From Candidatus Proruminimicrobium quisquiliarum (GTDB lineage: Bacteria; Elusimicrobiota; Endomicrobiia; Endomicrobiales; Endomicrobiaceae), in contig JAHDRN010000001.1 of the NCBI GenBank assembly GCA_018433245.1, positions 186,001-250,000 on the forward strand: 64,000 nt of DNA, written 5' to 3'. Shown here piece after piece: positions 43,785 to 52,723 of this stretch (its first letter is position 1; every line of letters starts with the position of its first letter). The translations under genes were made by a program, and so were the position numbers. Under the pieces are notes generated by a model. It saw only the letters and a list, made by a program, of their open reading frames with translations. It was not told the origin of the DNA and did no database searches.

Positions 43785-44417
43785 ATGGTTAAAGTAATGA
43801 TTTCCGGTATAACAAACTATGACGATGCTTTATCGGCCACAAATCTCGGAGCCGACTTTGTAGCTTTTAATCTTGTAAAAGACAATCCTAAAAAAGTGTC
43901 GCCTAAACTTCTTAAAGACGTCAATGAAAAACTTCCGCCTTTTATATGGGCAATAGGCGTATTTCATGATGAAGACCATAAATCCATTACAAAAACAGTT
44001 CAAAAATCGGCGTTAAAGGCTGTATGGCTCAGCGGTTTGGAAACTCCGGAATACTGTAAAACTTTGTCGGTTTCTTTGGGTGTTAAAGTTTTTAAATATT
44101 TTAAAATAAATTCTGTTGCCGATATGTTAAATGTGCAGCCTTATGTTAATAACGCCGATTATTTTGTACTTGATATAACCGTTAAGGACGAACAAGGAGG
44201 CGTAACTCTTGCAATTGAAGCCGCGCAGAACATAGCGGCTCAGATGAAAGTTCCTTTTTTTGTATGCGGCGAAATAAAAATTGAACAAATATCGGAAATT
44301 ATAGAAAAATTAAATCCTTACGGAATAATTGCCGACGAAACGGTTGAAAGGCTGCCGAGAAGAAAAGATTTTGATAAAATGGCGGCATTTATAAAAAAGA
44401 CTCACGGATTAAGATAA
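43785..44417 (+). CDS. TrpF-like barrel protein lacking phosphoribosylanthranilate isomerase catalytic residues
   Basis: The 210-residue protein aligns over its length with phosphoribosylanthranilate isomerase (TrpF): GITNYDDALSATNLGADFVAFN, PPFIWAIGVFHDE, and a C-terminal ERLPRRKDFDKMAAFIKK. However, the catalytic Cys of KICG is Ser7 (VMISG), and the usual QLHG is WLSG. The phosphate-binding GG and SSG loops read CGEI and ADETVE. Asp130 in FVLDITV remains as the second catalytic residue. It is unlikely to work as TrpF and no other trp gene is near. It follows hisI by 2 bp and overlaps kdsD by 1 bp, so it is an active operon member. A new role in the his operon or in sugar-phosphate chemistry is possible. 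Confidence 0.7.
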   Translation: MVKVMISGITNYDDALSATNLGADFVAFNLVKDNPKKVSPKLLKDVNEKLPPFIWAIGVFHDEDHKSITKTVQKSALKAVWLSGLETPEYCKTLSVSLGVKVFKYFKINSVADMLNVQPYVNNADYFVLDITVKDEQGGVTLAIEAAQNIAAQMKVPFFVCGEIKIEQISEIIEKLNPYGIIADETVERLPRRKDFDKMAAFIKKTHGLR

Positions 44418-45391
44418 TGAAAATGAAAAATATTAATATACAAAGAGCGATAGACACTTTAAAACTTGAAGCGCAGGCGATAATAGACCAGATATCTCAT
44501 CTTGACGATAACTTTGTAAAGGCCGTCTCTCTTATAGAAAAGACGCCGGGAAGAGTTATAGTTATGGGGCTTGGCAAATCGGGACTTATAGGCAGAAAAA
44601 TCGCTGCGACGATGTCTTCGGTCGGCGTGCCGGCTGTATTTTTGCATCCTGCCGAATGTCTGCACGGCGATTTGGGCATGATAATGAAAAATGACGTTGT
44701 TTTAATGCTTTCATACACCGGAGAAACCGATGAAATAAAACAGGTTCTTCCTGTTCTTCAGAGAATGAAAATAAAAATCATAGTAATGACCGGAAGAATA
44801 AAATCCCAGGTATGGCAGGGATGCGACCTTATTATAAATTCCGAGATACAAAAGGAAGCCTGCCCGTATAATCTTGCGCCCACATCATCCACTTCCGCAA
44901 TGCTTGCTTTAGGAGACGCGCTCGCTCTTGTAGTTTCTGAAAGAAAAGGATTTAAAAAAGAAAATCTTGCGTTGCTTCATCCTCTAGGCGCGATAGGCAA
45001 GAAGCTTACTATGGACGTATCGGCTATAATGAGAAAAGGCAAGGCAAATCCTGTGGTAAAAGAAAATGCAACCGTAAAAGACGCTTTGCTTGTAATGACC
45101 GGCACAAGAGTCGGAGCCACAAGCGTCGTAAATAAATCCGGCGAAATAACGGGTTTTTTTACGGACGGAGATTTAAGAAGGCAGGTGCAGGTTCATAAAG
45201 ATATTTTAGATTTAAAAATAACTGAAGTTATGACTAAAAATCCTCTTACAGTCAATCCCGATATGTTAGCGGTTAATGCCGCAAAAATCCTGCAGGAAAA
45301 AAATATAGATAACATTCCTGTGGTTGATAAAAATAATAAACCTCTCGGTATTCTTGATGAAAGGGATCTTTTGGCTGAAGGTATAGAATAA
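44417..45391 (+). CDS. kdsD: Arabinose-5-phosphate isomerase
   Basis: Makes arabinose 5-phosphate from ribulose 5-phosphate, the first step to Kdo for lipopolysaccharide. The 324-residue protein has a SIS domain: RVIVMGLGKSGLIGRKIAATMSS, FLHPAECLHGDLGMI, LMLSYTGETDEI and APTSSTSAMLALGDALALV (in pieces). Two CBS domains follow (about residues 205-324), ending VVDKNNKPLGILDERDLLAEGIE. The length and order are those of KdsD/KpsF. Its presence suggests a Kdo-containing envelope. It ends the his operon; the radical SAM gene is 9 bp downstream. Confidence 0.93.
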   Translation: MKMKNINIQRAIDTLKLEAQAIIDQISHLDDNFVKAVSLIEKTPGRVIVMGLGKSGLIGRKIAATMSSVGVPAVFLHPAECLHGDLGMIMKNDVVLMLSYTGETDEIKQVLPVLQRMKIKIIVMTGRIKSQVWQGCDLIINSEIQKEACPYNLAPTSSTSAMLALGDALALVVSERKGFKKENLALLHPLGAIGKKLTMDVSAIMRKGKANPVVKENATVKDALLVMTGTRVGATSVVNKSGEITGFFTDGDLRRQVQVHKDILDLKITEVMTKNPLTVNPDMLAVNAAKILQEKNIDNIPVVDKNNKPLGILDERDLLAEGIE

Positions 45392-45400
45392 GGCTCATTA

Positions 45401-46432
45401 ATGAATATAAAACTGATGAAGGAATATATGTCTTTGCTGTCTCGTTCAAAAATGGGATGTGGTTTGGCTTTTTCTGCAGTTTTAAATTATATAAAGTACA
45501 CTATAACTTCTTCCAAATCAAAAATACCTGAAAATTATAGCTATCCGATGGTTTCAATGTATGTTACAAGAAGATGTAATTTAAGTTGCGATTACTGCGT
45601 TGTAGGCAAAATTCCTCAAAACGTTAATCAAATTGAATTTGAACTTACTCCTCAAAAATATAATGAAATACTTGAACATCCTCTCATAAAAAAAACGCTT
45701 CTTATGCTTTTATGCGGCGGTGAACCTCTGTTGAACGATAATATATTAGAACTTATTTCAATGACAAAGAAAAAAGGGAAAATACCTACGATTTTGACTA
45801 ACGGACTTTTATTAAAAGAAAAATGGAACGGCTTGTTGAAAGCCGGAATAGCCGACGTACAACTTTCTTTATACGACAATACGATAGATATTTTAAAAAA
45901 TGATTTAAAACCTATGAATAAAGAAATGAAAATGAATGCTTCATATGTTTTATTAAAAAGCGATTTTGAAAACGATATTGAAAAAATAGAAAATATTATA
46001 GAGTTTGTTTCGGAAGCCGGTTTTAAAAATTTGAAACTAAATTTTTGTTTATCAAACGAGAATAACAATTTTATTGATGAAGGATTGCAGGAAAAACATA
46101 AAATCAAATATGATGAGTTTAAAAATAAAATTTTAAAAAAATACAATAATATTGATATTTATTTTCCGAATATTTCATATTTAAATCGGAATAAATGTAA
46201 AGCTCCGTGGAATTCTTTACTCGTTGACGCCGCCGGCAATTTCGGGTTTTGCTGTAAATATCAGCCGAGCATAAATAAAAACAACAATATATTTAAAAGA
46301 GATTGGAATGAAGTAATAAACAGCGAACTTTTTTGCCGTTGGCGTAAAAATATGCTGTCGAAAAATTCTGCTATCCCAGAACATTGCAAAGACTGTTATC
46401 ATATAAACGGTTCTTATTCTTCAAATGTTTAA
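45401..46432 (+). CDS. Radical SAM/SPASM protein of unknown substrate
   Basis: Radical SAM enzyme of 343 residues with the [4Fe-4S] motif CNLSCDYC (Cys59, Cys63, Cys66), LLCGGEPLLN near residue 107, and a SPASM-type C-terminal domain with KCKAPWNSLLVDAAGNFGFC and a final HCKDC. SPASM proteins modify peptides or proteins or act in cofactor and envelope pathways. No small precursor peptide was found nearby, so the substrate is unknown. It overlaps the next membrane gene by 8 bp, tying the two together, and follows kdsD closely. Envelope glycan or lipid modification is a reasonable guess. Confidence 0.75.
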   Translation: MNIKLMKEYMSLLSRSKMGCGLAFSAVLNYIKYTITSSKSKIPENYSYPMVSMYVTRRCNLSCDYCVVGKIPQNVNQIEFELTPQKYNEILEHPLIKKTLLMLLCGGEPLLNDNILELISMTKKKGKIPTILTNGLLLKEKWNGLLKAGIADVQLSLYDNTIDILKNDLKPMNKEMKMNASYVLLKSDFENDIEKIENIIEFVSEAGFKNLKLNFCLSNENNNFIDEGLQEKHKIKYDEFKNKILKKYNNIDIYFPNISYLNRNKCKAPWNSLLVDAAGNFGFCCKYQPSINKNNNIFKRDWNEVINSELFCRWRKNMLSKNSAIPEHCKDCYHINGSYSSNV

Positions 46433-47813
46433 AAACAAAACATATATAACTTTTTATTTCTTTCTTTTATTTGTAATCTTATATATCGGACTGCTTACTT
46501 TTTTAAGACCTCTTACAATGGATGATTTTTTTTATGCAAATGCCGCTTCTTCCGGAGGATTTGCCGGAATTTTTAAGTTTTATTTCAAACATTATCTTGA
46601 TTGGGGTCCTCGGATAGGCACTCTTTTTGATATGGTGTTTCTTTCAGCGGGTAAAGAATTATTTGTTTGTGTCAATGTGATTGTACATGTTCTTCTCATA
46701 TTTTGCATGCATTATACGGTGACGGGCAAAAAAATCAATCCGAGCGAAAAAAAAGACGTTTTTCTTTTTATAATTCTCGCTTTTCTTTTGTTGTTTAATC
46801 CTACCGGCGGTCAGACTCTTTTCTGGATATCGGGCGTTTCAAATTATTCTTTTCCGGCATTGATTTTATTTACGGTAATAGTTTTTTTAAGAGCTTTAAT
46901 AAATAATAAAAATATTATCGGAAACGGCGTCTTTGTTTGCGTATTTGTTTGTATTTTAGGCTTTATAATAGGAATGTCAAATGAAAATGTCGCTCCGGTT
47001 GCGTTAATTTCATTTTTTACTCTGTTTGTATATATGAAAAATAAAAAAAATAATATTCCTAAATGGTTTTATTTTCTTTTGGCCGGAACTTTTGCGGGAA
47101 CAATTTGCCTTTTTGCGGCGCCGGGTTCTTACAAAAGAGTGAATTATGTTAATGATTTCAGTATGACCGATATATTTTCAAAATTACGTTTACAGGAAAG
47201 CGCAAATGATTTTTTAAATGCTCCCCTTTTTCATAAAATAAAATTTATACCTTTAAGAATAGGCAAGTTTCTTGTTTTATCAGCCGGTCTTCCGGTTGTT
47301 ATAACAGTCTTTTTATTTATAGCCGTTTTAAAAAACAATGCGGAAAATAAACTTAATAAAAATATTTATCCGGCTGCAGTTTTTTTATTGGCGTCTTTTG
47401 TTATGGTGTGTTTGCTTTGTTTTGCTCCGAAACCGTCAATAAGAGCTTATTTTGTTCCGCTTCTTACACTTTTTATTTCATTTGCTTTTGTTCTTATGTA
47501 TATAACCGATAATTTTTCAAAAAAAACCGTTACTTTTATGATTTTAATTTTGTTTTCTGCCGGAGCCGTCGCATCATCATTTAAAATAGTGCCGTCATTT
47601 TATTACCTTTATATGATTAACGCTGAAAATCTGAAGATAATTAAAGAATCTTTAAAAACTCCCTATAAAAACGCTGAAATATATAAATATGATGGTATCC
47701 CCTTCAAGCAATATCATGCCATTTTGAGTCCCGGAGCAAATAAAGATTTTCATATAAATATTGAAATGGCAAAATATTACGGACTCAACAGCATAGTTGC
47801 AAAGAAAAAATAA
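46425..47813 (+). CDS. Polytopic membrane protein, DUF6056/GT-C-like
   Basis: A 462-residue protein with roughly ten to twelve hydrophobic segments, beginning MFKNKTYITFYFFLLFVILY. The loop after the first segment reads LTMDDFFYANAASSGGFAG, with acidic residues placed as in GT-C-type glycosyltransferases and the DUF6056 family; GISNYSF-like WISGVSNYSFP follows. Relatives are thought to transfer sugars from polyprenyl phosphate carriers. It overlaps the radical SAM gene by 8 bp. Function inferred; no substrate evidence. Confidence 0.6.
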   Translation: MFKNKTYITFYFFLLFVILYIGLLTFLRPLTMDDFFYANAASSGGFAGIFKFYFKHYLDWGPRIGTLFDMVFLSAGKELFVCVNVIVHVLLIFCMHYTVTGKKINPSEKKDVFLFIILAFLLLFNPTGGQTLFWISGVSNYSFPALILFTVIVFLRALINNKNIIGNGVFVCVFVCILGFIIGMSNENVAPVALISFFTLFVYMKNKKNNIPKWFYFLLAGTFAGTICLFAAPGSYKRVNYVNDFSMTDIFSKLRLQESANDFLNAPLFHKIKFIPLRIGKFLVLSAGLPVVITVFLFIAVLKNNAENKLNKNIYPAAVFLLASFVMVCLLCFAPKPSIRAYFVPLLTLFISFAFVLMYITDNFSKKTVTFMILILFSAGAVASSFKIVPSFYYLYMINAENLKIIKESLKTPYKNAEIYKYDGIPFKQYHAILSPGANKDFHINIEMAKYYGLNSIVAKKK

Positions 47814-47854
47814 ATTCTTGTCTTTAAAAATCAAAAAATTAAAAATACTTGGAT

Positions 47855-47883
47855 TTTCAATTAATTTAATATATTAATTGAAA
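47855..47883 (+). terminator. AT-rich hairpin downstream of the membrane-protein gene
   Basis: TTTCAATTAAT (47855-47865) pairs with ATTAATTGAAA (47873-47883) around a 7-nt loop. There is no strong T-run, so termination is only possible. Confidence 0.3.
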
Positions 47884-47913
47884 TGTATTTTCTGCATTTA
47901 TAAAATAAAAGTC

Positions 47914-47942
47914 TTGACATTTACAATAAAACGTTTTATAAT
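47914..47942 (+). promoter_or_regulatory. Consensus promoter of the TetR-RND efflux operon
   Basis: A perfect TTGACA (47914-47919), 17-bp spacer, TATAAT (47937-47942). This is the strongest sigma-70 promoter in the window. It would need repression, which the palindromes just downstream could provide. Confidence 0.85.
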
Positions 47943-47943
47943 A

Positions 47944-47973
47944 GACTAAAATACCAAATTAGTCAAAAGGACT
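47944..47973. promoter_or_regulatory. Likely TetR-type operator repeats
   Basis: GACTAA (47944-47949) and TTAGTC (47959-47964) are inverted across 9 bp. AGTC (47961-47964) and GACT (47970-47973) form a second overlapping inverted pair. They cover the predicted transcription start. Confidence 0.5.
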
Positions 47974-47980
47974 ATTTTTT

Positions 47981-48592
47981 ATGAAAACAACAGATTTAAT
48001 AAAAGAGGAACAGACAAGAAAAGAGATAATAACAGCAGCGCAGGAATTATTTCAAAAATACGGCATAGATAAAACCACTATGGACGATATAGCAGATGCC
48101 GTAGGAAAGGGAAAAAGCTCCCTTTATTATTATTATAAAAGCAAAGAAGAAGTTTTTTATGCCGTAGTAAACAAAGAAAAAGACGAAATAATGCATTCCA
48201 TAAGCGATGCAATAAAAGATATAGATTCGGCTTCCGAACAGCTGAAAAATTTTTTTCTCACGCATTTCAACCAGGTAAGAAAAAAATTGAATTTATATTC
48301 TGTAATAATAAAGGGAAATGCAAAAAAACACATAGATTTATTTTATAAGATACAAAAAGAGAGTCTAGACTGGCAGATTACAATGCTTAAAAACATTATA
48401 TTAAACGGAATAAAAAACAGAGAATTTAAGAAAATTAAAGAGAAAGAATGTGAGGCTATTGTTTCTGTATTAGTAATGATGCTGCAGGGTATGGATTCAA
48501 ATCTTGTTTTTGCAAAAGATAATTCTCAAAATATGATTGGAGTTGAGAAGGTGATAGAGGTTTTTATAAACGGATTGAAATACGGGAGATAA
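47981..48592 (+). CDS. TetR/AcrR-family repressor of the efflux operon
   Basis: DNA-binding regulator of 203 residues. The N-terminal helix-turn-helix reads ITAAQELFQKYGIDKTTMDD, IADAVGKGKSSLYYYYKSKE, which is the standard TetR pattern (about residues 17-60). The C-terminal ligand domain is helical and unspecific. It is encoded first in the operon, 4 bp before the periplasmic adaptor gene, and is expected to bind the repeats at 47944-47973 to regulate itself and the pump. Confidence 0.9.
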   Translation: MKTTDLIKEEQTRKEIITAAQELFQKYGIDKTTMDDIADAVGKGKSSLYYYYKSKEEVFYAVVNKEKDEIMHSISDAIKDIDSASEQLKNFFLTHFNQVRKKLNLYSVIIKGNAKKHIDLFYKIQKESLDWQITMLKNIILNGIKNREFKKIKEKECEAIVSVLVMMLQGMDSNLVFAKDNSQNMIGVEKVIEVFINGLKYGR

Positions 48593-48596
48593 AAAT

Positions 48597-49625
48597 ATGA
48601 AAATTTATAAATTTAAAAATTTAAGTTTTTTAATTTTTACGGCATTATTTTTTTCGGGATGCGGCGGAGGTATAAAAACGATTGATATCCCCGTAAAAAT
48701 AGAAACTTTTAAGATAACTGAAACGGCTGTCAAAAAAGGATTGTATTACAGCGGAACTGTTGAAGCAGGCCAAAATATAGACTTAAGTTTTCTTAATATA
48801 GGAACGGTAGATGCTGTTTATGTAAGAGAAGGGGACAAAGTAAAAAAGGGTCAGCTTCTTGCAAATCTTAACAGCCAAAATGCAAAAAATGCGATGGATA
48901 TGGCGAAAGAAAAAGCGTTGCAGGCTGAAGATGCATTTAAAAGATTTCAGCCTATGTATGAGCACGGCAATTTACCGGAAATAAAGATGGTTGAAATAAA
49001 AACATCAAAAAATCAGGCAGAACTAGCCGCAAAAATAGCCGAAAAAAATTATAATGATTGTTATTTATACGCTCCGTGCGACGGTTTTATAAGCGAAAGA
49101 AATATAGAACCCGGCGACAGTATAATACCCGGAAAAACCGCAATGCAAACAGTAAGCGTTGATAAGGTTTATGCCGTTATTTCAGTCCCCGAAAAAGAAA
49201 TACAAAAAATCAAAAAAGGAATGGATGCCGAAGTTGAGGTTTCTGAAAATGAAATAAAAATCAGAGGAAAAGTTACGGATGTGGGAGTAAGCGCGGATGT
49301 TTTTTCAAGAACTTATACGGTAAGGATTCTTATTGCAAATCAGGCAGGCGAAGTTTTACCCGGCATGCTGTGCAACGTATATGTACTTTCAAATGATGTA
49401 TCGTCTGCGGTAGTTATTCCGGCTGCTGCCGTAAAAGTTGACGAAGAAGGAAGAGAATGTGTATATACGATAGATTCAGTTTCAAAAAAAGCGTCCAAAA
49501 AATATGTTAAATCAAACGGATTTGCACAGGGCGGAATAATTATTGTTTCAGGGCTCGAATCCGGAGATATTATAGCTGCTTCGGGCGTACAAAAACTTGA
49601 CGATGGGACTCTCGTTGAGTTTTAA
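48597..49625 (+). CDS. RND efflux periplasmic adaptor (membrane fusion lipoprotein)
   Basis: Periplasmic adaptor of 342 residues linking the RND pump to the outer-membrane channel. A lipoprotein signal is visible (LSFLIFTALFFSGC, lipid Cys near residue 22). A biotinyl-lipoyl-like hairpin follows: GTVDAVYVREGDKVKKGQLL, a helical hairpin (about residues 100-150), then LYAPCDGFISERNIEPGDSI. The C-terminal beta-barrel includes VSVDKVYAVISVPEKEI and MLCNVYV. It is 8 bp before the pump gene. Confidence 0.93.
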   Translation: MKIYKFKNLSFLIFTALFFSGCGGGIKTIDIPVKIETFKITETAVKKGLYYSGTVEAGQNIDLSFLNIGTVDAVYVREGDKVKKGQLLANLNSQNAKNAMDMAKEKALQAEDAFKRFQPMYEHGNLPEIKMVEIKTSKNQAELAAKIAEKNYNDCYLYAPCDGFISERNIEPGDSIIPGKTAMQTVSVDKVYAVISVPEKEIQKIKKGMDAEVEVSENEIKIRGKVTDVGVSADVFSRTYTVRILIANQAGEVLPGMLCNVYVLSNDVSSAVVIPAAAVKVDEEGRECVYTIDSVSKKASKKYVKSNGFAQGGIIIVSGLESGDIIAASGVQKLDDGTLVEF

Positions 49626-49633
49626 GGTGAATT

Positions 49634-52600
49634 ATGGAAAATAAAGAAAAGAAATCATTTATAGAACTTGCTTTAAAATACAGACAGATTCCGATTGTCC
49701 TTACAATAGCTTTATGCATTATAGGAATATATTCTCTTTTTAATATGCCCAGGCAGGAATTTCCGGAATTTCATGTAAGACAGGGGCTTGTTATAGCGGG
49801 TTTTCCCGGAGCATCTTCCGAGCAAGTTGACGAGCAGGTAGCAAAACCTTTGCAAAATTATCTTTTTCAGTATAAAGAAGTGAACAGAAAAAAAACTTAT
49901 TCGGTTTCAAAAGAAGGACAGGTGGTAGTATTTTTGGAAGTAAACGAAAACGTTAAAGAACCTGATCTTTTTTGGTCTAAATTAAGACTTGGCCTTCAGG
50001 AATTTAAGAGTAAGCTGCCGCAGCAGGTGCTTTTGCTTGTCGGAGACAATAATTTCGGAGACGCTTCCGCGATTCTTCTTTCAATAACTTCAAAACAAAG
50101 GACATACAGAGAGCTTGAAGATTATCTTGATAAACTTGAAAATATGGTCAGGAAAAATCCTGCCGTTTCAAACGTAAAACATTACGGACTTCAAAAAGAA
50201 CAGATAACAATTTACGCAGATCCGAATAAACTGGCATATTATGGAATAAAACCTTCGCTTATAACGGGGGCTTTACAGCTTGAATCAATAGTCGGATACG
50301 GAGGAAACGTTACGGATGAAAATCTGATAATGCCGATACATCTTCCTAAACAGTTTAAGTCTGAAGCCGATATAGCAGAACAGATAATATACGCTTCGCC
50401 GCAGGGACAGATAGTAAGAATAAAAGACGTTGCAAAAGTCGTAAGAGAATATGATGTAGACGAATCATTTGTGGAATGCAACGGACAGAAATCTGTTGTT
50501 TTATCCATGGAAATGCATTACGGCAACAATATAGTTCATTTCGGCAAAGATATAGACAAAATAATAAAAGATTTTAAAACAACCGTTCCTCAGGATGTTC
50601 AGATTGCAAAGATCGCCGATATGCCCGGCGTTGTAAGCAGTTCAATAACGCATTTTTTCAGAGATTTCGGAATGGCTGTTTTGGCCGTAATTGTAGTCAT
50701 AATGATATTTCTTCCAAAACGTGTTGCTGCCGTTGCAGCAATTACAATTCCTATTTCAATATTGATATCAATGGGTTTACTTCAATGGGCGGGAGTTGCA
50801 TTAAATACTGTTTCTCTTGCCACTCTTGTGCTTGTGCTTGGCATGATAGTTGATAATTCTATAGTTGTTATAGACAATCATATTGAAAAACTTGACCATG
50901 GCATTGACGTATGGACTGCCGCATGGAGCAGCGCCAAAGAATTGTTTGTGCCGGTATTTACTGCTACTCTTGCCATTATGGTCGCGTTTTATCCGATGCC
51001 TATGTTTATGGACGGTATGTATAAAGAATTTGTTTCTCCTATTCCGGCAACCGTAACGATTACTCTTTTTGCATCTCTTTTGGTAGCTTCACTTGTAGTT
51101 CCGATATTGTCATATTATTTTATTAAAAGAGGCGTTCATACAGGGGATAAAAAAAATTCGGACGGCAAAAAAAGTATGCTTGACAGGTTGCAGGGATTTT
51201 ATGATTCAAGGATAGCTCTTACAATGAGTAAGCCATGGCATTCAATAGGAATTGCAATTCTTTGTATTTTTATCGGAATTTCTCTGCTTGGACTTTTACC
51301 GCAGGAAACATTTCCTAAACTTGAAAGAAACCAGTTTGCGGTTGAAATTTATTTTCCCGAAGGGACTTCTCTTGACGCAAACGCCAAAACTACGAAAGAA
51401 ACGGCAAAAATTCTTTTACAGGATAAAAGAGTCGTTGACGTAATTTCTTTTATAGGAACAAGCTCGCCGAGATTTAATACTTTATACGCTCCGCAGATAC
51501 CGGCAAAAAATTATTCGCAGCTTATAGTTATAACCGATACCAATAAAAATACAAAAAAAGTTTTAAGAGAATATGACGCAAAATACAGAGACGCTTTTGC
51601 GAATGCGCATATAAAATTTAAAGAATTAGATTTTTTACCCGTAACAGCTCCTATAGAAATAAGGATATCGGGCGACAATATTGAAGAAATTAAAACTTAC
51701 TCAAATAAAATAAAAGCCGTTATGAAGCAGGAAAAAGACATAATATGGTTAAGAGATGATTTCAGAAATCCGCTTCTTTCAATAGATTTGGATATTAATA
51801 AAGAAGCCGCCAACAGGCTCGGCATCACAAGAGGTCTTTTGGGGCTTTCAACCGCGCTCAACAGAAACGGTATGACGGTTGCCACTATATGGGAAAGCGA
51901 TTATCAAAAATCTGTTGTTTTAAAATATGATAAATCAAAAACTTCAAAACCTGAAGATTTGGGCAGTCAGTATGTTTCTGCTCCGTTATCGGCAAAACCG
52001 ATAATGTTAAGACAGGTTGCAAAATTAAAACCGGGTTTTAGCGAAGGACAAATAGTCAGAAGAAACGGCAGATTAACGCTTACTCTGTATGCAGACGTCG
52101 CTTTCGGAAAACTTGCAAATCCAATATTTAAAAACATAGAAGCAAAAATTAAAGACATTCCAAAACCGTCTGATATTGACATTGCTTACGGCGGAGAATA
52201 CGAAAAATCTCTTGAAACTTACGGACCTTTTTCAAAATCGCTTGTTACAAGCGTGATACTTATATTTTTTATATTGTTATTTCAGTTTAAGAGCGTCAGA
52301 TTGTCGCTTCTTGTAATGTGCACAATGCCTTTAAGTTTGATCGGCGGCGTTTTGGGACTTCTTATAATCGGTTATCCTTTCGGCATGACTTCTTTTGTCG
52401 GTTTTATAGGATTATTCGGAATCGTAGTCAGAAACGGAGTAATTCTTATAACTTATGCGCACGAACTTGAAAGAGGGGGAATGTCTCTTAAAGACGCCGC
52501 AATAGCCGCAGGCAAAAGAAGAATGAGACCTATATTTTTAACGGCAAGCGCGGCAGCCGTTGGCGTTATTCCTCTTATAACTTCAGGTTCTCTTTTGTGG

Positions 52601-52723
52601 GGGCCGCTCGGCACCGTAATTTGTTTCGGGCTTATAGGCTCTACTATTTTGACTTTGTATGTCTTGCCGGTAGCCTACTGGAAATTCAGTCCGGAACATA
52701 AGGAGCAAAACGATGCGAAATAA
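49634..52723 (+). CDS. RND efflux transporter, inner-membrane pump
   Basis: Proton-driven AcrB-like pump of 1029 residues. Features: N-terminal TM1 (IPIVLTIALCIIGIYSLFNM), QEFPEFHV, a large periplasmic loop, the TM4 proton-relay motif VLVLGMIVDNSIVVIDNHIE near residue 405 (Asp retained, second Asp replaced by Asn as in many homologues), a second periplasmic loop, and the TM10-TM12 region (GLFGIVVRNGVILITYAHEL). Twelve TM segments fit. Substrate class (drugs, lipids or metals) cannot be read; HAE-type is the better fit than CusA-type. It overlaps tolC by 11 bp. Confidence 0.94.
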   Translation: MENKEKKSFIELALKYRQIPIVLTIALCIIGIYSLFNMPRQEFPEFHVRQGLVIAGFPGASSEQVDEQVAKPLQNYLFQYKEVNRKKTYSVSKEGQVVVFLEVNENVKEPDLFWSKLRLGLQEFKSKLPQQVLLLVGDNNFGDASAILLSITSKQRTYRELEDYLDKLENMVRKNPAVSNVKHYGLQKEQITIYADPNKLAYYGIKPSLITGALQLESIVGYGGNVTDENLIMPIHLPKQFKSEADIAEQIIYASPQGQIVRIKDVAKVVREYDVDESFVECNGQKSVVLSMEMHYGNNIVHFGKDIDKIIKDFKTTVPQDVQIAKIADMPGVVSSSITHFFRDFGMAVLAVIVVIMIFLPKRVAAVAAITIPISILISMGLLQWAGVALNTVSLATLVLVLGMIVDNSIVVIDNHIEKLDHGIDVWTAAWSSAKELFVPVFTATLAIMVAFYPMPMFMDGMYKEFVSPIPATVTITLFASLLVASLVVPILSYYFIKRGVHTGDKKNSDGKKSMLDRLQGFYDSRIALTMSKPWHSIGIAILCIFIGISLLGLLPQETFPKLERNQFAVEIYFPEGTSLDANAKTTKETAKILLQDKRVVDVISFIGTSSPRFNTLYAPQIPAKNYSQLIVITDTNKNTKKVLREYDAKYRDAFANAHIKFKELDFLPVTAPIEIRISGDNIEEIKTYSNKIKAVMKQEKDIIWLRDDFRNPLLSIDLDINKEAANRLGITRGLLGLSTALNRNGMTVATIWESDYQKSVVLKYDKSKTSKPEDLGSQYVSAPLSAKPIMLRQVAKLKPGFSEGQIVRRNGRLTLTLYADVAFGKLANPIFKNIEAKIKDIPKPSDIDIAYGGEYEKSLETYGPFSKSLVTSVILIFFILLFQFKSVRLSLLVMCTMPLSLIGGVLGLLIIGYPFGMTSFVGFIGLFGIVVRNGVILITYAHELERGGMSLKDAAIAAGKRRMRPIFLTASAAAVGVIPLITSGSLLWGPLGTVICFGLIGSTILTLYVLPVAYWKFSPEHKEQNDAK

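Noticed and set aside
47944-47964. DtxR-type box at the TetR promoter
   Set aside because: The half-sites are in the opposite order (CTAA then TTAG) with 9 bp between them, unlike the TTAG-N6-CTAA boxes.
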